Positions 42,814 through 53,700 of a DNA stretch of 60,000 bases are shown piece after piece. Both the position numbers and the translations under genes were made by a program. Under the pieces are notes generated by a model that was given only the letters and a program-made list of their open reading frames with translations, ran no database searches and was not told the origin of the DNA. Positions within the stretch are counted from its first letter, which is position 1, and every line of letters starts with the position of its first letter. Origin of the DNA: Adiantum capillus-veneris (Eukaryota > Streptophyta > Polypodiopsida > Polypodiales > Pteridaceae). The stretch is taken from NCBI GenBank assembly GCA_014529385.2, contig CM043944.1, forward strand, positions 79,330,384 to 79,390,383, written 5' to 3'.

Positions 42814-42883
42814 AGGTCATGGTGGCCAATAGTGGCATTAGTATAGTTAGTCTATACAAAATTGATGAAGCATTGCCGAGGCT

Positions 42884-44872
42884 TCATCCTACACCCATAA
42901 GTTCTATACAATGTGTAAATCGCTCCAAGGCTAGGCTCTTTGTGAGAGCATCTGCGGGGTTGTCATCAGTGTGAACCTTGACAAGCTCGATACGCTTGCC
43001 AGCCAATGCATCTCGTATGACATGGTATCTGACCTCTATGTGTTTCGACTTTGAGTGAAACACTGGATTCTTTGCCAAAGCAATGGCACTCTGACTATCA
43101 CAATGTAGTACTGGAACCTCGTGAATGCCCAAATCTCCCACTAGACGAGCCAACCATATGGCTTCCTTGCTGGTGTCAGACGCAGCAACATATTCTGCTT
43201 CAGTGGTAGATGAAGACGTGCAATCTTGGAGACACGATCTCCAAGAGATAGCTGCTCCAGCAAACATGAACACATAGCCAGATGTGGATCTTCTACGATC
43301 CACGCAACCCGCATAATCCGCATCCGTGTAACCTACAATAGATGCATCACTGTTTTCGAAGCGTAAACACTTGCTAGCTGTACCTTTCAAATATCTGAGG
43401 ATTTTCTTCACTACTTCCCAATGCTTCTTGCCAGGGTTTGCCATGTACCTACTAACCACTCCCACTGCATGTGCAATGTCTGGTCTTGTGGCTACCATAG
43501 CGTACATCAAACTGCCAACTGCCGAAGAATATGTTACTTTCACCATTTCCTCTTTCGTAGCCACTGTCTTGGGAGAGTCTTCCTTGCTAAGTTTGGAGTA
43601 TGCTTGCATTGGGGTACTCAATGACTTCCCCCCCTGCATACTAAAACATTGCAAGACTTTGTGAATGTACTTGTCTTGAGATAATTCAAGAATTCCACGT
43701 TGCCTGTCTCTCTTGATGTGCATACCAAGAAAGTGATTGGCATCTCCCAAATCCTTCATGGAAAACTGAGTGCTTAGCATCTTTTTCAACTGATTGATTT
43801 CATCAATTGATTTGCCTGCGATAAGCATATCATCTACATACAAGATCAAGATGATTAAAGAACCATCGTTCAACCTTTTTGTGTATAAGCAGTGATCCTC
43901 TTGACTTCTAATGTAACCCTGAGACTGCATGAATTTGTCGAATTTTTGATACCATTGCCTTGAACCTTGCTTGAGGCCATAGAGTGCCTTTTTAAGTCTA
44001 CAAACCAATTCTGTCCTCGTTGGTTTTTGGGTTTCACATACGAAACCCTCTGGTTGTTTCATGTAGACGTCTTCATCTAGATCCCCGTGAAGAAATGCTG
44101 TGTTCACATCCATTTGGACAAGTTCCATGTCCTGGATAGCAACCAAGCCAAGCACGGTGCGAAGTGTAGTCATCTTGACTACTGGAGAGAAAATATCATC
44201 AAAATCCACACCTTTTTGCTGCTTGAAACCCTTGGCAACTAGACGAGCCTTGTATCTAGGCTCGGGATCTTCCGCTATATACTTCTTCTTGTATACCCAC
44301 TTGCAAGGTAAAGCATTTTTGCCTTTTGGTAATTCAACCAAATCCCATGTCTCATTAGCCACAATCGAGTTGTATTCTGATTGCATAGCCTGCTCCCACT
44401 TAATGCTATCCTCCATTTGTATAGCTTCTTTGTAGCAGGTTGGCTCTCCACTGTCAATGACCAAAATGTGGTGTATACCCGGCTCAAACCGCTCGAGCGC
44501 ACGTGATACTCTCTCAGAGCGTCTCAGTGCCTGACTGCTGGACTCCGCTCTCTCCGGAGCAATAGTAGTATCTTGCACTTGAGGAGTGGTTGCAACACTA
44601 CTAAACTGAGTTGGTTGGGAGGCTACATCCTCAAAACAAACACGTCTGTACTCAACATCTTTGATGGGCTTCTTGTGCATTTTTGATTCATTGAAAATCA
44701 CATGTGAGCTGCGAATGACTTTGTTTGATTCTGGGTGCCAGAGACGATATCCCATCTCTTTGTTTGTACCATAGCCAATAAAGATGCATGTGTGATCTGG
44801 GATCCTACTTCCGACGAAGTTCTTTGGGCACATGTGCATATGCCTCGCATCCAAATACACGTAAATGCTCAT
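42884..44872 (-). pseudogene. copia B Pol, integrase end to RNase H
   Basis: A 662-codon frame from the last part of integrase: HTCIFIGYGTNKEMGYRLWH, then the acidic linker, RT with YKARLVAKGFKQQKGVDFDD, VQMDVNTAFLHGDLDEDVYM, KKALYGLKQGSRQWYQKFD and ILILYVDDMLIAG, RNase H with GYTDADYAGCVDRRRSTSGY, SSTTEAEYVAASDTSKEAIW, LHCDSQSAIALAKNPVFHSK, SKHIEVRYHVIRD and HTDDNPADALTKSL. All RT and RNase H catalytic residues are kept. Upstream of 44872 the frame differs: the shift lies between 44805 and 44835. Confidence 0.93.
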
Positions 44873-45920
44873 AGCTTGGCCTTTTGCCAGTCCATAATTC
44901 CTCTAGAATTGTGAAATTCAAAGGAGAACTAGGTGACTTGTTGATGATGTGCACTGCTGTTAGAACAGCTTCCCCCCAAAAATCTGGAGTAAGCTTCGCC
45001 ATAGACATCATAGAGACAACTCGCTCTTGAATCGTACGATTCATTCTTTTAGCTATCCCATTTTGTGCAGGTGTGTATGGAGCAGTAAACTGCCGCCGAA
45101 TGCCTCTTTTATTGCAAAAATCCTTGAACTCTATGGAGACGTATTCTCCACCATTGTCCGTGCGAAAAGCTTTGAGCTTTGTTCCTGATTGGTTCTCAAC
45201 CATGGCGAGGAATTTTTGGAATGTCGAAAAGACTTCTTCCTTACGCTTAAGGAGATACACCCACACCTTTCTAGTAGAATCATCTATGAACGTGAGAAAG
45301 TAGTTTGCCCCCCCTAGAGTTTTATATGGCATTGGACCACACAAATCACTGTGTACCAAGTCTAGAGGTTCGCCTAGTTTCTTATTCAATGGCGAAGATG
45401 TCAATCTAGTCTGTTTGCCATACAGACAATGCTCACACAATGGAAAGTCCGTGTAATCTAACACGGGTAAGTAGCCAAAACGCTGAAGTGTTTTCATTCC
45501 CTTTTGGCTAATATGCCCTAGCCAGCTATGCCACAACTCAGGAGACGGCAGCTCAGCAACATAGATAGAGCGTTCGTCGACAGTCGAAACAAACAAAGAG
45601 TACAAGGATCCGTTTTTATTGCCTTTCATCATGATAAGGTTGTTCTTGCGGATCATCCAAGAACGATTACCAAAACCTGTAGTGTAGCCAAGATCATCCA
45701 ATTTCCCTATAGAAAGCAAGCTTTTCGTAAGTTTGGGTACATGTCTGACATTCTGCAGCACAAAAGTAGTGCCATTATGCATCTGAAGTTTCACATCACC
45801 AATGCCAATAATGTCAAGCTCATAGGAATCACCAAGCTTGACTATTCCATGCATGGATGCATAAGAGGAAAACCACTCTCTATGCGGTGTGACATGAAAA
45901 CTTGCACCAGAATCAAGGAT
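44805..45920 (-). pseudogene. copia B Pol, protease and integrase
   Basis: In the same register as gag, after a stop at 45921. Protease ILDSGASFHVTPHREWF (D-S-G) at about 45870-45915, then ELWHSWLGHISQKGM ... CEHCLYGK (integrase zinc finger), VHSDLCGPMPYK (Asp 1), FRTDNGGEYVS (Asp 2), PAQNGIAKRMNRTI (the Glu of the usual A-E-R is Lys here, so the third catalytic residue is lost) and VFGCEAYAHVPKELRRK. It ends with TAG near 44830. A two-base loss in a CACACA-like stretch next to it restores reading in the frame of 44872. Confidence 0.9.
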
Positions 45921-46967
45921 CTAATTCTGTGCATAACCCTCATCCTGTGCAACCAAAGCATCTGGGGTGAGATCTAAAGTGAAAATGAGAACATCTGAGG
46001 CATCTGTTGTCACCTCGGCATGAATCTCTGTGGGCATAATGAGCATCACTGGAGGAGGAGCATCCTCTACTGCAGTGGTAGGTGTGGGAGACTCAACAAT
46101 ATTGAGCTCCTCAATCTTTACTGTACTTTTGCTTTTGCCAGAATTATCCTTTTGCATGTTTTTCTGATCTCTTAGGAAACTGCGACAATCCTTTTTGTAA
46201 TGACCCTTCTTGTGGCAATAGTAGCACTCGACATTTTTGGCATTGCGGTCTCTACTTTGGTTCCTGTGTCTGCTAGGACTACGAGGATTCTGGTCTCTAC
46301 TTTTGCTTTTGTATTTTTGCCTGTCACGGCCTCTTGGATTTGTTGAACTGCCAGCCATATATGGATCTCCATGACTAGCATTATCGAGAGATTTACGACG
46401 AATCTCTTCAGTGAGCAACGCATCTATGACAGCATTGAATTCTAACTTGCCATTCGGAGCTGAATTGCTAATGGCTGTGCAAAAGATATCCCATGAACTG
46501 GGTAGAGAGCATAATAAGAAGATAAACTTGAGTTCATCGTCAAACTCCTTAAAGCCCTGAGATGTCAGCTGACTGAACAAGGAGTTGAACTCATTTAAAT
46601 GACTGGAAACTGTGCTACCTTCTTTCATGTTGAGCTTCATAAGATTTTTCATGAGAAAAACTTTGTTGGATGCACTTTTGCTCTCCCATGCTGAACATAA
46701 GCTATCCCAAAGTTCCTTGGTTGTTTTCTTTCCAATGATAGTGAAGAAGACTGACTCGGCTAGATGTAGACGTATCGTAGCCATGGATTTTGCATCCAAA
46801 AGCTCCCATTGAGCTTGTGTATAATCATCATCCTCTGCGCGCTCTTTCAACGGTTCTGAGAGGCCTTTGTTTATCAAAACATCTTTCATGCGCTCTTTCC
46901 ACATGGTGAAGTTGCTGCCATCGAACTTCCGAATGAAATACTCCTCCTTTTCTGAAGAAGAAGCCAT
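45921..46967 (-). CDS. gag: copia B Gag
   Basis: 348 codons: MASSSEKEEYFIRKFDGSNF, MWKERMKDVL, AESVFFTIIGKKTTKELWDS and FNSLFSQLTSQGFKEFDDEL are typical of the copia UBN2-type Gag. A basic Arg/Ser segment (RDQNPRSPSRHRNQSRDR) precedes the zinc knuckle VECYYCHKKGHYKKDC (C-x2-C-x4-H-x4-C). The frame ends with TAG at 45921-45923, exactly where copia proteins usually have the Trp of W-I-L-D-S-G, so TGG to TAG mutation is the simplest cause. A separate Gag product would result. Confidence 0.9.
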   Translation of the reverse strand: MASSSEKEEYFIRKFDGSNFTMWKERMKDVLINKGLSEPLKERAEDDDYTQAQWELLDAKSMATIRLHLAESVFFTIIGKKTTKELWDSLCSAWESKSASNKVFLMKNLMKLNMKEGSTVSSHLNEFNSLFSQLTSQGFKEFDDELKFIFLLCSLPSSWDIFCTAISNSAPNGKLEFNAVIDALLTEEIRRKSLDNASHGDPYMAGSSTNPRGRDRQKYKSKSRDQNPRSPSRHRNQSRDRNAKNVECYYCHKKGHYKKDCRSFLRDQKNMQKDNSGKSKSTVKIEELNIVESPTPTTAVEDAPPPVMLIMPTEIHAEVTTDASDVLIFTLDLTPDALVAQDEGYAQN

Positions 46968-48633
46968 CGCTGATAAGAGGGTTTGAGAGGTGCCAAACTA
47001 TGCCGAGACGCTGTAGAAATTTGGGCAGAGTAACCTTTGTATCGGGAGTAAAATCTCAACCGAAATAGACTCAAAAGTGCCAACTATGGAAGGCACGACT
47101 CGCGGGAAGTAAATCCGGCAGAGTCTCCTTTGTATGAGGAGTCAAAACTCAACTCAAAATGCATATAAATGTGCCAACTGCACTAACTGGGCATCTGCTG
47201 CACAAAACAACTGCTATGTGAGTGCCAACTCGGTGTCAAAAGCATAAATAACCGTCCAGATACATATCCTATGGCGAGGGTACTGTAAAAGGGGAACTCC
47301 AGCTTCCTGTATCACCAAAAGTGTCTCAATATTCGAGCACACCCCAGCTCAAAGAAAACCTCACACTATTGACCCTCCAAAAGGCTAATGCAGACACAAA
47401 TGGACTAGCCACAGTCTCAGAAAGGGCTCTTCCGGTCCGAGTCTCAGAAACGGCCGGGAAAAACTGCCAAAATAGCAAAAAATGGCTCCACACATAGTAC
47501 AGTGGGCAGTGTCCGCAACTCAACGTACATGAGTAAAATCGCGCTCAAACAGGCGCCAAGAACTGCTGCATGCAGTGAAAATGATCCCTGCAGGGATATC
47601 TGCTCTCAAAAGAGCTCAGTAGCCCTAGGTGTGCTCACAACAAAATGCATCCTTCAACGCATGTGTCCGCAGAGAATCTGCTGTCAAAATGACTGCCAAA
47701 TCGCCTGTGAAAGCGCTGTGTCTGGTAACCTGGAGAATCTGTGAGTGAATGGGCTGAAAAACCCCCCTGTAGCCTGTAACCTACGTGTCGGTGTCGCTAA
47801 GTGCCGATTTCTGCCGCGGGGCAGAAATATGCTAGTCGAATAGCCGCCAAAGGTGTCGTATCCGAAAACTGTGTCGTACAGGGCGATCGGTGCCGATGCC
47901 GGGTGTCACTCCTCTATGACAGAGGTACCTCACCCACGCATGTCGCAAGCACGGTCGTCGATCGCGAGAACACGGAAGCGCACGGTGTGGGTCGGATGTC
48001 GGAAATCCGCCGCAATGAGGAGTGTTGAGCCGGTGCGCATGAGCAGTGTCGATGTCGATGTCGCCTTCCGCCGCCGGGCGGAAGTGGCTAGCCGAATAGC
48101 CGTAAAACGCCAATGCTCGAGCGTTCAATACCGAGTCGGATCGGTATCGATCGCAGATTTTGCTTGATCTGTGAAGATTGCTCTCAAAGTTTGTCGAACT
48201 CGGTTGCTTGTGCTTGCTCGCAAGCACGGTGTCAAGCTCTCTCTCTCACTCTCTCTCTCTCTCTTTTGATTCTTCCGAGCCTCGTAGCTCTGCTGAACCC
48301 TAGGTCCAAGCCGGGTCAAGGCTGTAGTCGGGAAATGATTGGGTTGTTCAGGACCTTGGGCGGGAATAGCCCCTTGCACACAAAGAAGTTTTAAAGGGTC
48401 ACACCAAAAAAAAATTGAATCCTTCTGCTTCTCTGTCGATTATGCAGAGTTCTCATTCTTATCAATTTTGGGCGACTCTCTGAGATCCGAGGGAGAACGA
48501 GTGTGTGTGTGTGGACGTCTTGCTACACATCAAAGTGTCTGCGCCTGCTGGGAACGACCTGCTGTTGGTGCTATCACAAGGCAAAGCCCGACTCGATTCT
48601 GCCAGTTGCTATGCTTCCCCCCAAGCTACTCTC

Positions 48634-48667
<34 letters not shown>

Positions 48668-49873
48668 TACCATCACGATCACAAGCTCATCGCCCGATAT
48701 TACCCGAGGTTGCAATTGAGTGTGTGTGTGTGTGTGCACACAAGCTCGCCAATTGCCCAATTGTTGCCCGATGGAGCCCCCACTAAGTGTGTGTGTGTGC
48801 AAGCTCTACCGGTCTTCGACTGCTTCTGCTCCCCCCCAAGCTACTCAAGGCCTTCAATTCCCCAAGCCCTTTGCCAGCATTATCCACCTTGCCTCGATGC
48901 ACTGTAGTTTTCTCATGCTCGTCGATTCACAAGGCTTGTTGATTTTTGTTTGCAGCGCTGCATAGACCTGTGTGTGTGTGTACTACACCACAGAAGCAAA
49001 AGATGACGCCTTCACCTGCGTTGACTTCTTGTTTTTGTTCCAATTTGCTCAAGCTTCTCCAAGTGTGTGTGTGTTATGCTGTCACTCGGCTGCTCCCTCT
49101 AAGCCTGAGATGCACCCAATTGCCCTACAATTCATTGCCCAATTACTTCTCTAAGTGCCCTACTCGCACTGCTCATTGCCCAAATTTTGCCAAGGTGTTC
49201 ATAGCCCTGCTTCTTGGACTTGGCTGCCCGTCAATTCCCCCCCTTGCAATGCTTTATCTTCTGTTGCAGCTCGTTCCTATCTACAAATGGTTAAGCACAC
49301 AGTGATACTGTGATACCAGGCTCGGACTGCCCACCGCCGGTTGCAAATCCCCCAAGCCTTTGCTTGTTGCTCGTCAATTGCCTTCAATTACAAACTCTCT
49401 ACTCGGCTCCGCTCCTTCCCGATTGCAAACCAATCGACTCCCACTCTTCTCCAGTTGAGCAAATACCAATTGATGGGCACCGGATTCCCTTCACGGTCTC
49501 AACTCAGCCTACCTTCCTGATTCCTCCCATTGTGCAACTCCTCGATCTGCAGATCTCAACTCGGCCTGCCTTGATTCTCTTCAAGATTCCCTCTATTTCT
49601 CCTGATTCACAGGGCTCGATTTTCATAGAATGCTCATTTTCCCCCAATCATGGCCAATGATTGCTGTGTGCAAGCCTTTATTCGTGCGCCGAGCCTTCGA
49701 GCTCCAAGACCTCTTGCCGATCCGCCTCCGATGCGCTCCGATCCGGCTCCCACCTTGCTAGATCTTCCACTGCCGAGCTAAAGTACGAGTTTCGACCTCC
49801 GCCATAGCCGGCGAGCTCCGTTGCTTTCGAGTCGATCGTCGGAGAGCGGTTGCACGTGCGGTTCGTCGCTGCA
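46968..49873 (-). other. long leader of copia B, CpG- and GT-rich
   Basis: About 2.9 kb between primer site and gag, far longer than in a typical copia. It contains a ~94-bp direct repeat (47024-47085, 47118-47177), a CpG-dense patch at 47761-48180, in which a segment around 47790-47850 recurs in changed form at 48045-48105, and several (GT)n tracts (48637-48663, 48720-48737, 48787-48800, 48970-48982, 49062-49072) separated by CAAGCT-containing spacers. Several overlapping short frames on both strands; none looks coding. Confidence 0.8.
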
Positions 49874-49885
49874 GCTCTGATACCA
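49874..49885 (-). promoter_or_regulatory. copia B primer binding site
   Basis: TGGTATCAGAGC on the minus strand, two bases from the 5' LTR. Confidence 0.93.
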
Positions 49886-49887
49886 AT

Positions 49888-50096
49888 TGATGAGTGCGCG
49901 TGTGCGTGTACGGAGTGTGTGCAAGAGAGGGGAAGAAGAGAAATGGGGAAGGGGGAGATACACAGGCATCCACTGTGTAGGTTAGTGGAGAAGAAAGAGA
50001 GAGGTCAACCCTTCCTCTTTCTCTCCCTATATTGAAAAGGGAAAAATCAAGTGTACAAGGGTGGTTTCCCACGGCCACCTGGCCTACACCCCAACA
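49888..50096 (-). repeat. copia B 5' LTR
   Basis: 209 bp, differs from 42592-42800 at two positions (ACTGTGTAGGTT against ACTATGTAGATT). Confidence 0.95.
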
Positions 50097-50580
50097 CACA
50101 TAACCATTATATTCTAGCCTTTGCACTGGATTCTTTACTCTCGTAGACCTGTGAAAATTCTCATTCATGGCCTGCATATCCTTCGTCACACTAGGTGTTT
50201 TCATAGCTGGAATCCCAAGTTCTTCATCAAGGCTCATAGACAAGCCACTCGAATCACCACCATCAACGGCAGAGTGACCTGCAAAAACATATGGCAACAC
50301 AAGGGGCTCGTCAACTTTCTCCTTTACTTTTTGACTTACATTCGAAGTAACCTGCACATGTCATTTTCCACTCCAAGGCTTACCCATAGATTTGATACAT
50401 GAGGACTCACCTAGTCCACTCAAAGACTGAGACTCTTGACATACATTCTCAACAACTATAGTCTCATCCAAATAAGCTCCAACCAAATTTGCTACACTAT
50501 ACCAATTGCTCATTTCATCAACATCCGAGCTCACTCTTAATTGTCTTGTGGAAGGATTATAACATTTGTATCCTTTTTTC
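50097..50580 (-). pseudogene. copia C integrase-RT linker
   Basis: Minus strand, includes FHRSTRVKNPVQRLEYNGYV just before the copia B insertion and the acidic variable region before it. The R-V-K-x-P segment is usual ahead of copia RT. Continues in frame at 42591 after copia B is removed. Confidence 0.85.
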
Positions 50581-51600
50581 TCTAGGGAATAACTAATGAA
50601 TACACATTTCTCAGCTTTTGGATCTAATGTGAAACTCATTAGACAAATGTACATAAGAAATGCACCCAAACACTTTCAAGTGAGGCACATCAGGTTTCTT
50701 GGCTATATACTTCTCCTCAAGCGTCACATCATGTATGGCTGCAATAGGAGTCCTGTTCATAATGTACACAGCTCTAGACACAGCCTCAGCCCAATAACTA
50801 TGTGGCATATTCCTTTTAGCCATAATGCACATGCAATCTCTACAATGTGCATGTTCTTCTGCTCAGCAACTCCATTTTGCTATGGAGTTTATTTGCATGT
50901 AAATTCTCTGTGAATTCCATTCTTTCTCAAGTAATCAGAGAACTCATTGGATAAGTATTCTCCCCCTCCATCCTATCTTATACATTTAACCTGCTGCAAA
51001 CCTGTCTGATTTTTAGCCCTATCTTTAAAATTTTGAAAATGAGTGAACACCTCACTCTTCTCCTTCATAAAATACACCCACACTTTTCTTGTGTGATCAT
51101 CAATGAAAGTTACATAATATCTGCAACAACCCATAGACATAGTTTTTGCAGAACCCCATACATCAGAAATGCACAATCTCAAGAAAATTTTTGCTCACAT
51201 TTCGTTAATGTGGAAATGTTGCTTTCCTGTTTCCGAAATTTAATGGCCTCACAAGTTATATGCATACCATCGACTTTGAATTATTTAGGCAGCCCTATTA
51301 CAATCTCCTTACTCTGTATTAACTTTAATCTCTACATATTGACCTGTCCAATTCTTTTACGCCAAATATATGTATCTGCAACAACTCTTGAAACATGTCC
51401 AAACATTGCAGCTTTCACATCTGGCATGTTTACATCCAAAGTAAACAACCTACAGGATCTTTTACCTTTTGCAACTAACCTGCACTTATTGTTGAACTCT
51501 TCAACAAAACAGCCATCTGGATTAACCCGAACCTTCAAACCTTGTTCAAACATTTGATCAACAGATACCAAGTTCTTCATGGTCTGTGGAACCCATGTAG
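50581..51600 (-). pseudogene. copia C integrase
   Basis: Minus strand in four frames: pre-integrase segment DTYIWRKRIGQVNM (both zinc-finger His are replaced), YYVTFIDDHTRKVWVYFMKE (core), HSYWAEAVSRAVYIMNRTP and HLKVFGCISYVHL (core end), CVFISYSLEKKGYKCYNPST (post-core). Frames shift near 51180, 50900 and 50650. The second Asp and Glu regions (about 50870-50975) are damaged. Old and inactive. Confidence 0.87.
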
Positions 51601-51699
51601 CACATCAACAAGGTACTTCACTTTTCCATCTTGCATGGACAGTGGCACATTTTCAACATGGGCTATGGAATGAGCTGTGTCATCACCTGTTTCAACAAA

Positions 51700-52085
51700 A
51701 CTTGGTTTCTCAGCATCATGCGTGTCCTAAAACCATTCTCCATGACAGGTCATGTGATTCGAAGCACCCAAATCCACATACCATACATCCTTGCCACATT
51801 TAGATACATCATCAAAAATTGTGTTCATCACATGTTGCATAACAAACAACCTTTCATTGTCTTCGTTTGCCTTACTCGAAGATGTATAGTTACTTTGCTG
51901 CAATTTTCCATTCTTGATGTCATTTTGTTTCTTATAACAATCAGCCTGATGTACATGCCCATGCTTACCATAGTAGTAATAACTTTGCTGCAATTTTCCA
52001 TTCTTGATGTCATTTTGTTTCTTATAACAATCAGCCTGATGTACATGCCCATGCTTACCATAGTAGTAATAACTACGTCTATCGC
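51700..52085 (-). pseudogene. copia C protease and duplicated zinc knuckle
   Basis: Minus strand. Protease WYVDLGASNHMTCHGEWF has D-L-G where D-S-G is expected. Upstream, a 90-bp unit (30 codons) is present twice, 51892-51981 and 51982-52071, each coding YYYYGKHGHVHQADCYKKQ, a zinc knuckle in which both first cysteines are Tyr. The two units look identical, which contrasts with the age of the element. Confidence 0.85.
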
Positions 52086-53339
52086 TTTGCTACCTTTGAC
52101 TATTTCCATGACCTCTGTAACTCCCCCTGCCTCTTGACTGCTGACCTCTTCCACCTGTGTTGTGTTGTTGATTATCATAAGACTGCTGTTGTTGCTGATT
52201 TTCAGTTTGGTTGCCATTTTGGCCATGACCTCGACCTCGACCTCTACCTTGGCCTCTACTTGTATTAGAATAGAAGGCCTGTTGATCAGACCTAGCTTTT
52301 TTTTGTGAAGATGAATCTTCACCCAAGTTCTTTTCCCCAATTATCGGCATGGACACCAAATATGCAAAGTTGGGAATATTTTCTCAAGTCTGAACAGACG
52401 GCTTAAATGCCTTAATATTGTGGCCCAAGGCCACGTAGACACACTTCCACCTTGTCATCATCATCAACTTCAACATTGATGGATGCAAGAGATTCACAAA
52501 TACTCTTGATCTTCAATGAATAGTCACCGATAGACATGTTCTTCTTCTCAACTATATGCAACTCATTCTTCAATTGAATCTTCCTAGGATATCACATGCC
52601 TCCTTGGGAGACTTTGCATCCTGTATATGTCCAATCATGGTGTCATGTATACTAACAGAAAGCCAATGCATGACTTTCCTTGCTCCTTGATTCCAATCCT
52701 TGAACGGCTTCACTTGTGCAGCAATAGGATTCTCTTCATTCAACTATGGTGCCTCTTTCTTATCACCATGAATGTACTCGCAATAACCTTTACCCATAAG
52801 GAAATTGGTGATTATAAACCTCCAATCATGGAAGTTACTCTTATCAAGCTTTTCATCCACAATCTGGTTAATGTTGTCACTTGACATGATTTCCACAACA
52901 CCTGCACAACCCGTTGCACACTCTGAAGCAATAGCAAATTCACACTATCTTTCGCTGATAGCAGCCACAATGTGCATACATACACCAAAAAATACCTGTA
53001 ACACTTTTATGCAATGTCCCTTATATTTGCACCACCAAATCTGCACTCTACAACTGAAGAACCAGAGATTTGCCGAAAATCGAAACCTACCCGCAATGCA
53101 TGCGAACACCTGGTAACTCAAAAATAGAGGCCAAAACACGTCCGAAATACAAATTTGGCCGCAAAACCTATCGCTTCAGTCCTGTGAAGATAGCTCCTCA
53201 ATTTGATACCGTTGCAAGTGCCTCCCAAAGAGCTCCCGTCCACGGGTGTAGTAGCGAACACAAAGGGGGAAGAGATGGTGACACTCTTGCCCTCGTATCG
53301 CTTCCTATGCTTGCCATTCAACTCCTTAGCCTAGACCAG
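52086..53339 (-). pseudogene. copia C Gag
   Basis: Minus strand. A Gln/Gly/Arg-rich tail (GRGRGRGHGQNGNQ, 52090-52359), then the capsid part around 52380-52640 in broken frames (SPKEA, IVEKKNMSIGDYSLKIKSIC, ESLASINVEVDDDDKVEVCL). The N-terminal part towards 53200 is hardly readable. Stops near 52385 and 52740 and frame changes show it is dead. Confidence 0.75.
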
Positions 53340-53351
53340 GCTCTGATACCA
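53340..53351 (-). promoter_or_regulatory. copia C primer binding site
   Basis: Minus strand TGGTATCAGAGC, unchanged, directly next to the LTR edge TCTTTTCA. Confidence 0.88.
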
Positions 53352-53700
53352 TGAAAAGATACAAGGGAGAGGAGAGCTTAAGATCTTGCAAGCACACACA
53401 CACACACTCTCACAAACCCTAGAGAGAAACACACAAGGTGAGAGACTGCAACTTCTTGTTCTTCTTCTTCTTCACTACACAAAAGAGATCTACGAAAGGA
53501 GATAACATAAAGCTCATACATAGTAGAGTATATACAAGCGGTCCATAATGTGAACACACTACAATGAGGTGGGTGGTAGATAAGGGCTAACCAATGGTAT
53601 AATCTCTGCCATAGATATGTCGGTGTGGAGTACCTCCTAGCCAATGAGTGAATGCACCAACGGTCATGAACGTGTGTCATGAGTGCAAGATGCCTTCACT
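53352..53700 (-). repeat. copia C 5' LTR (outer edge uncertain)
   Basis: Starts at TGAAAAGATACAAGG next to the primer site. It contains a (CA)n stretch and, on the minus strand, TTGTATATACTC near 53530, a plausible promoter. The 3' LTR is missing because the element is truncated at 32306, so the outer edge (here put near a GTGTCA at 53680) is approximate. Confidence 0.6.

Larger units (their letters stand above)
42592..50096 (-). mobile_element. complete copia element B
   Basis: 7,505 bp on the minus strand with two 209-bp LTRs (42592-42800, 49888-50096) differing at two positions, and a 5-bp target duplication CACAT (42587-42591, 50097-50101). Order: 5' LTR, primer site, an unusually long leader of about 2.9 kb, gag, protease, integrase, RT, RNase H, polypurine tract, 3' LTR. 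Two nonsense changes and one frameshift make this copy non-autonomous. It is inserted in copia C between codons that join again in frame after removal. Confidence 0.96.

Noticed and set aside
48503-48907. Frames with Val-Cys repeats
   Set aside because: Produced by GT tracts in the copia B leader, open in several registers at once.
49758-50357. 199-codon minus ORF
   Set aside because: It spans copia C, the whole copia B LTR, primer site and leader, so it is an accident of insertion.
32739-53351. Integrated caulimovirus or other virus
   Set aside because: LTRs, target duplications, integrase and primer sites show LTR retrotransposons; no movement protein or coat motifs of plant pararetroviruses.
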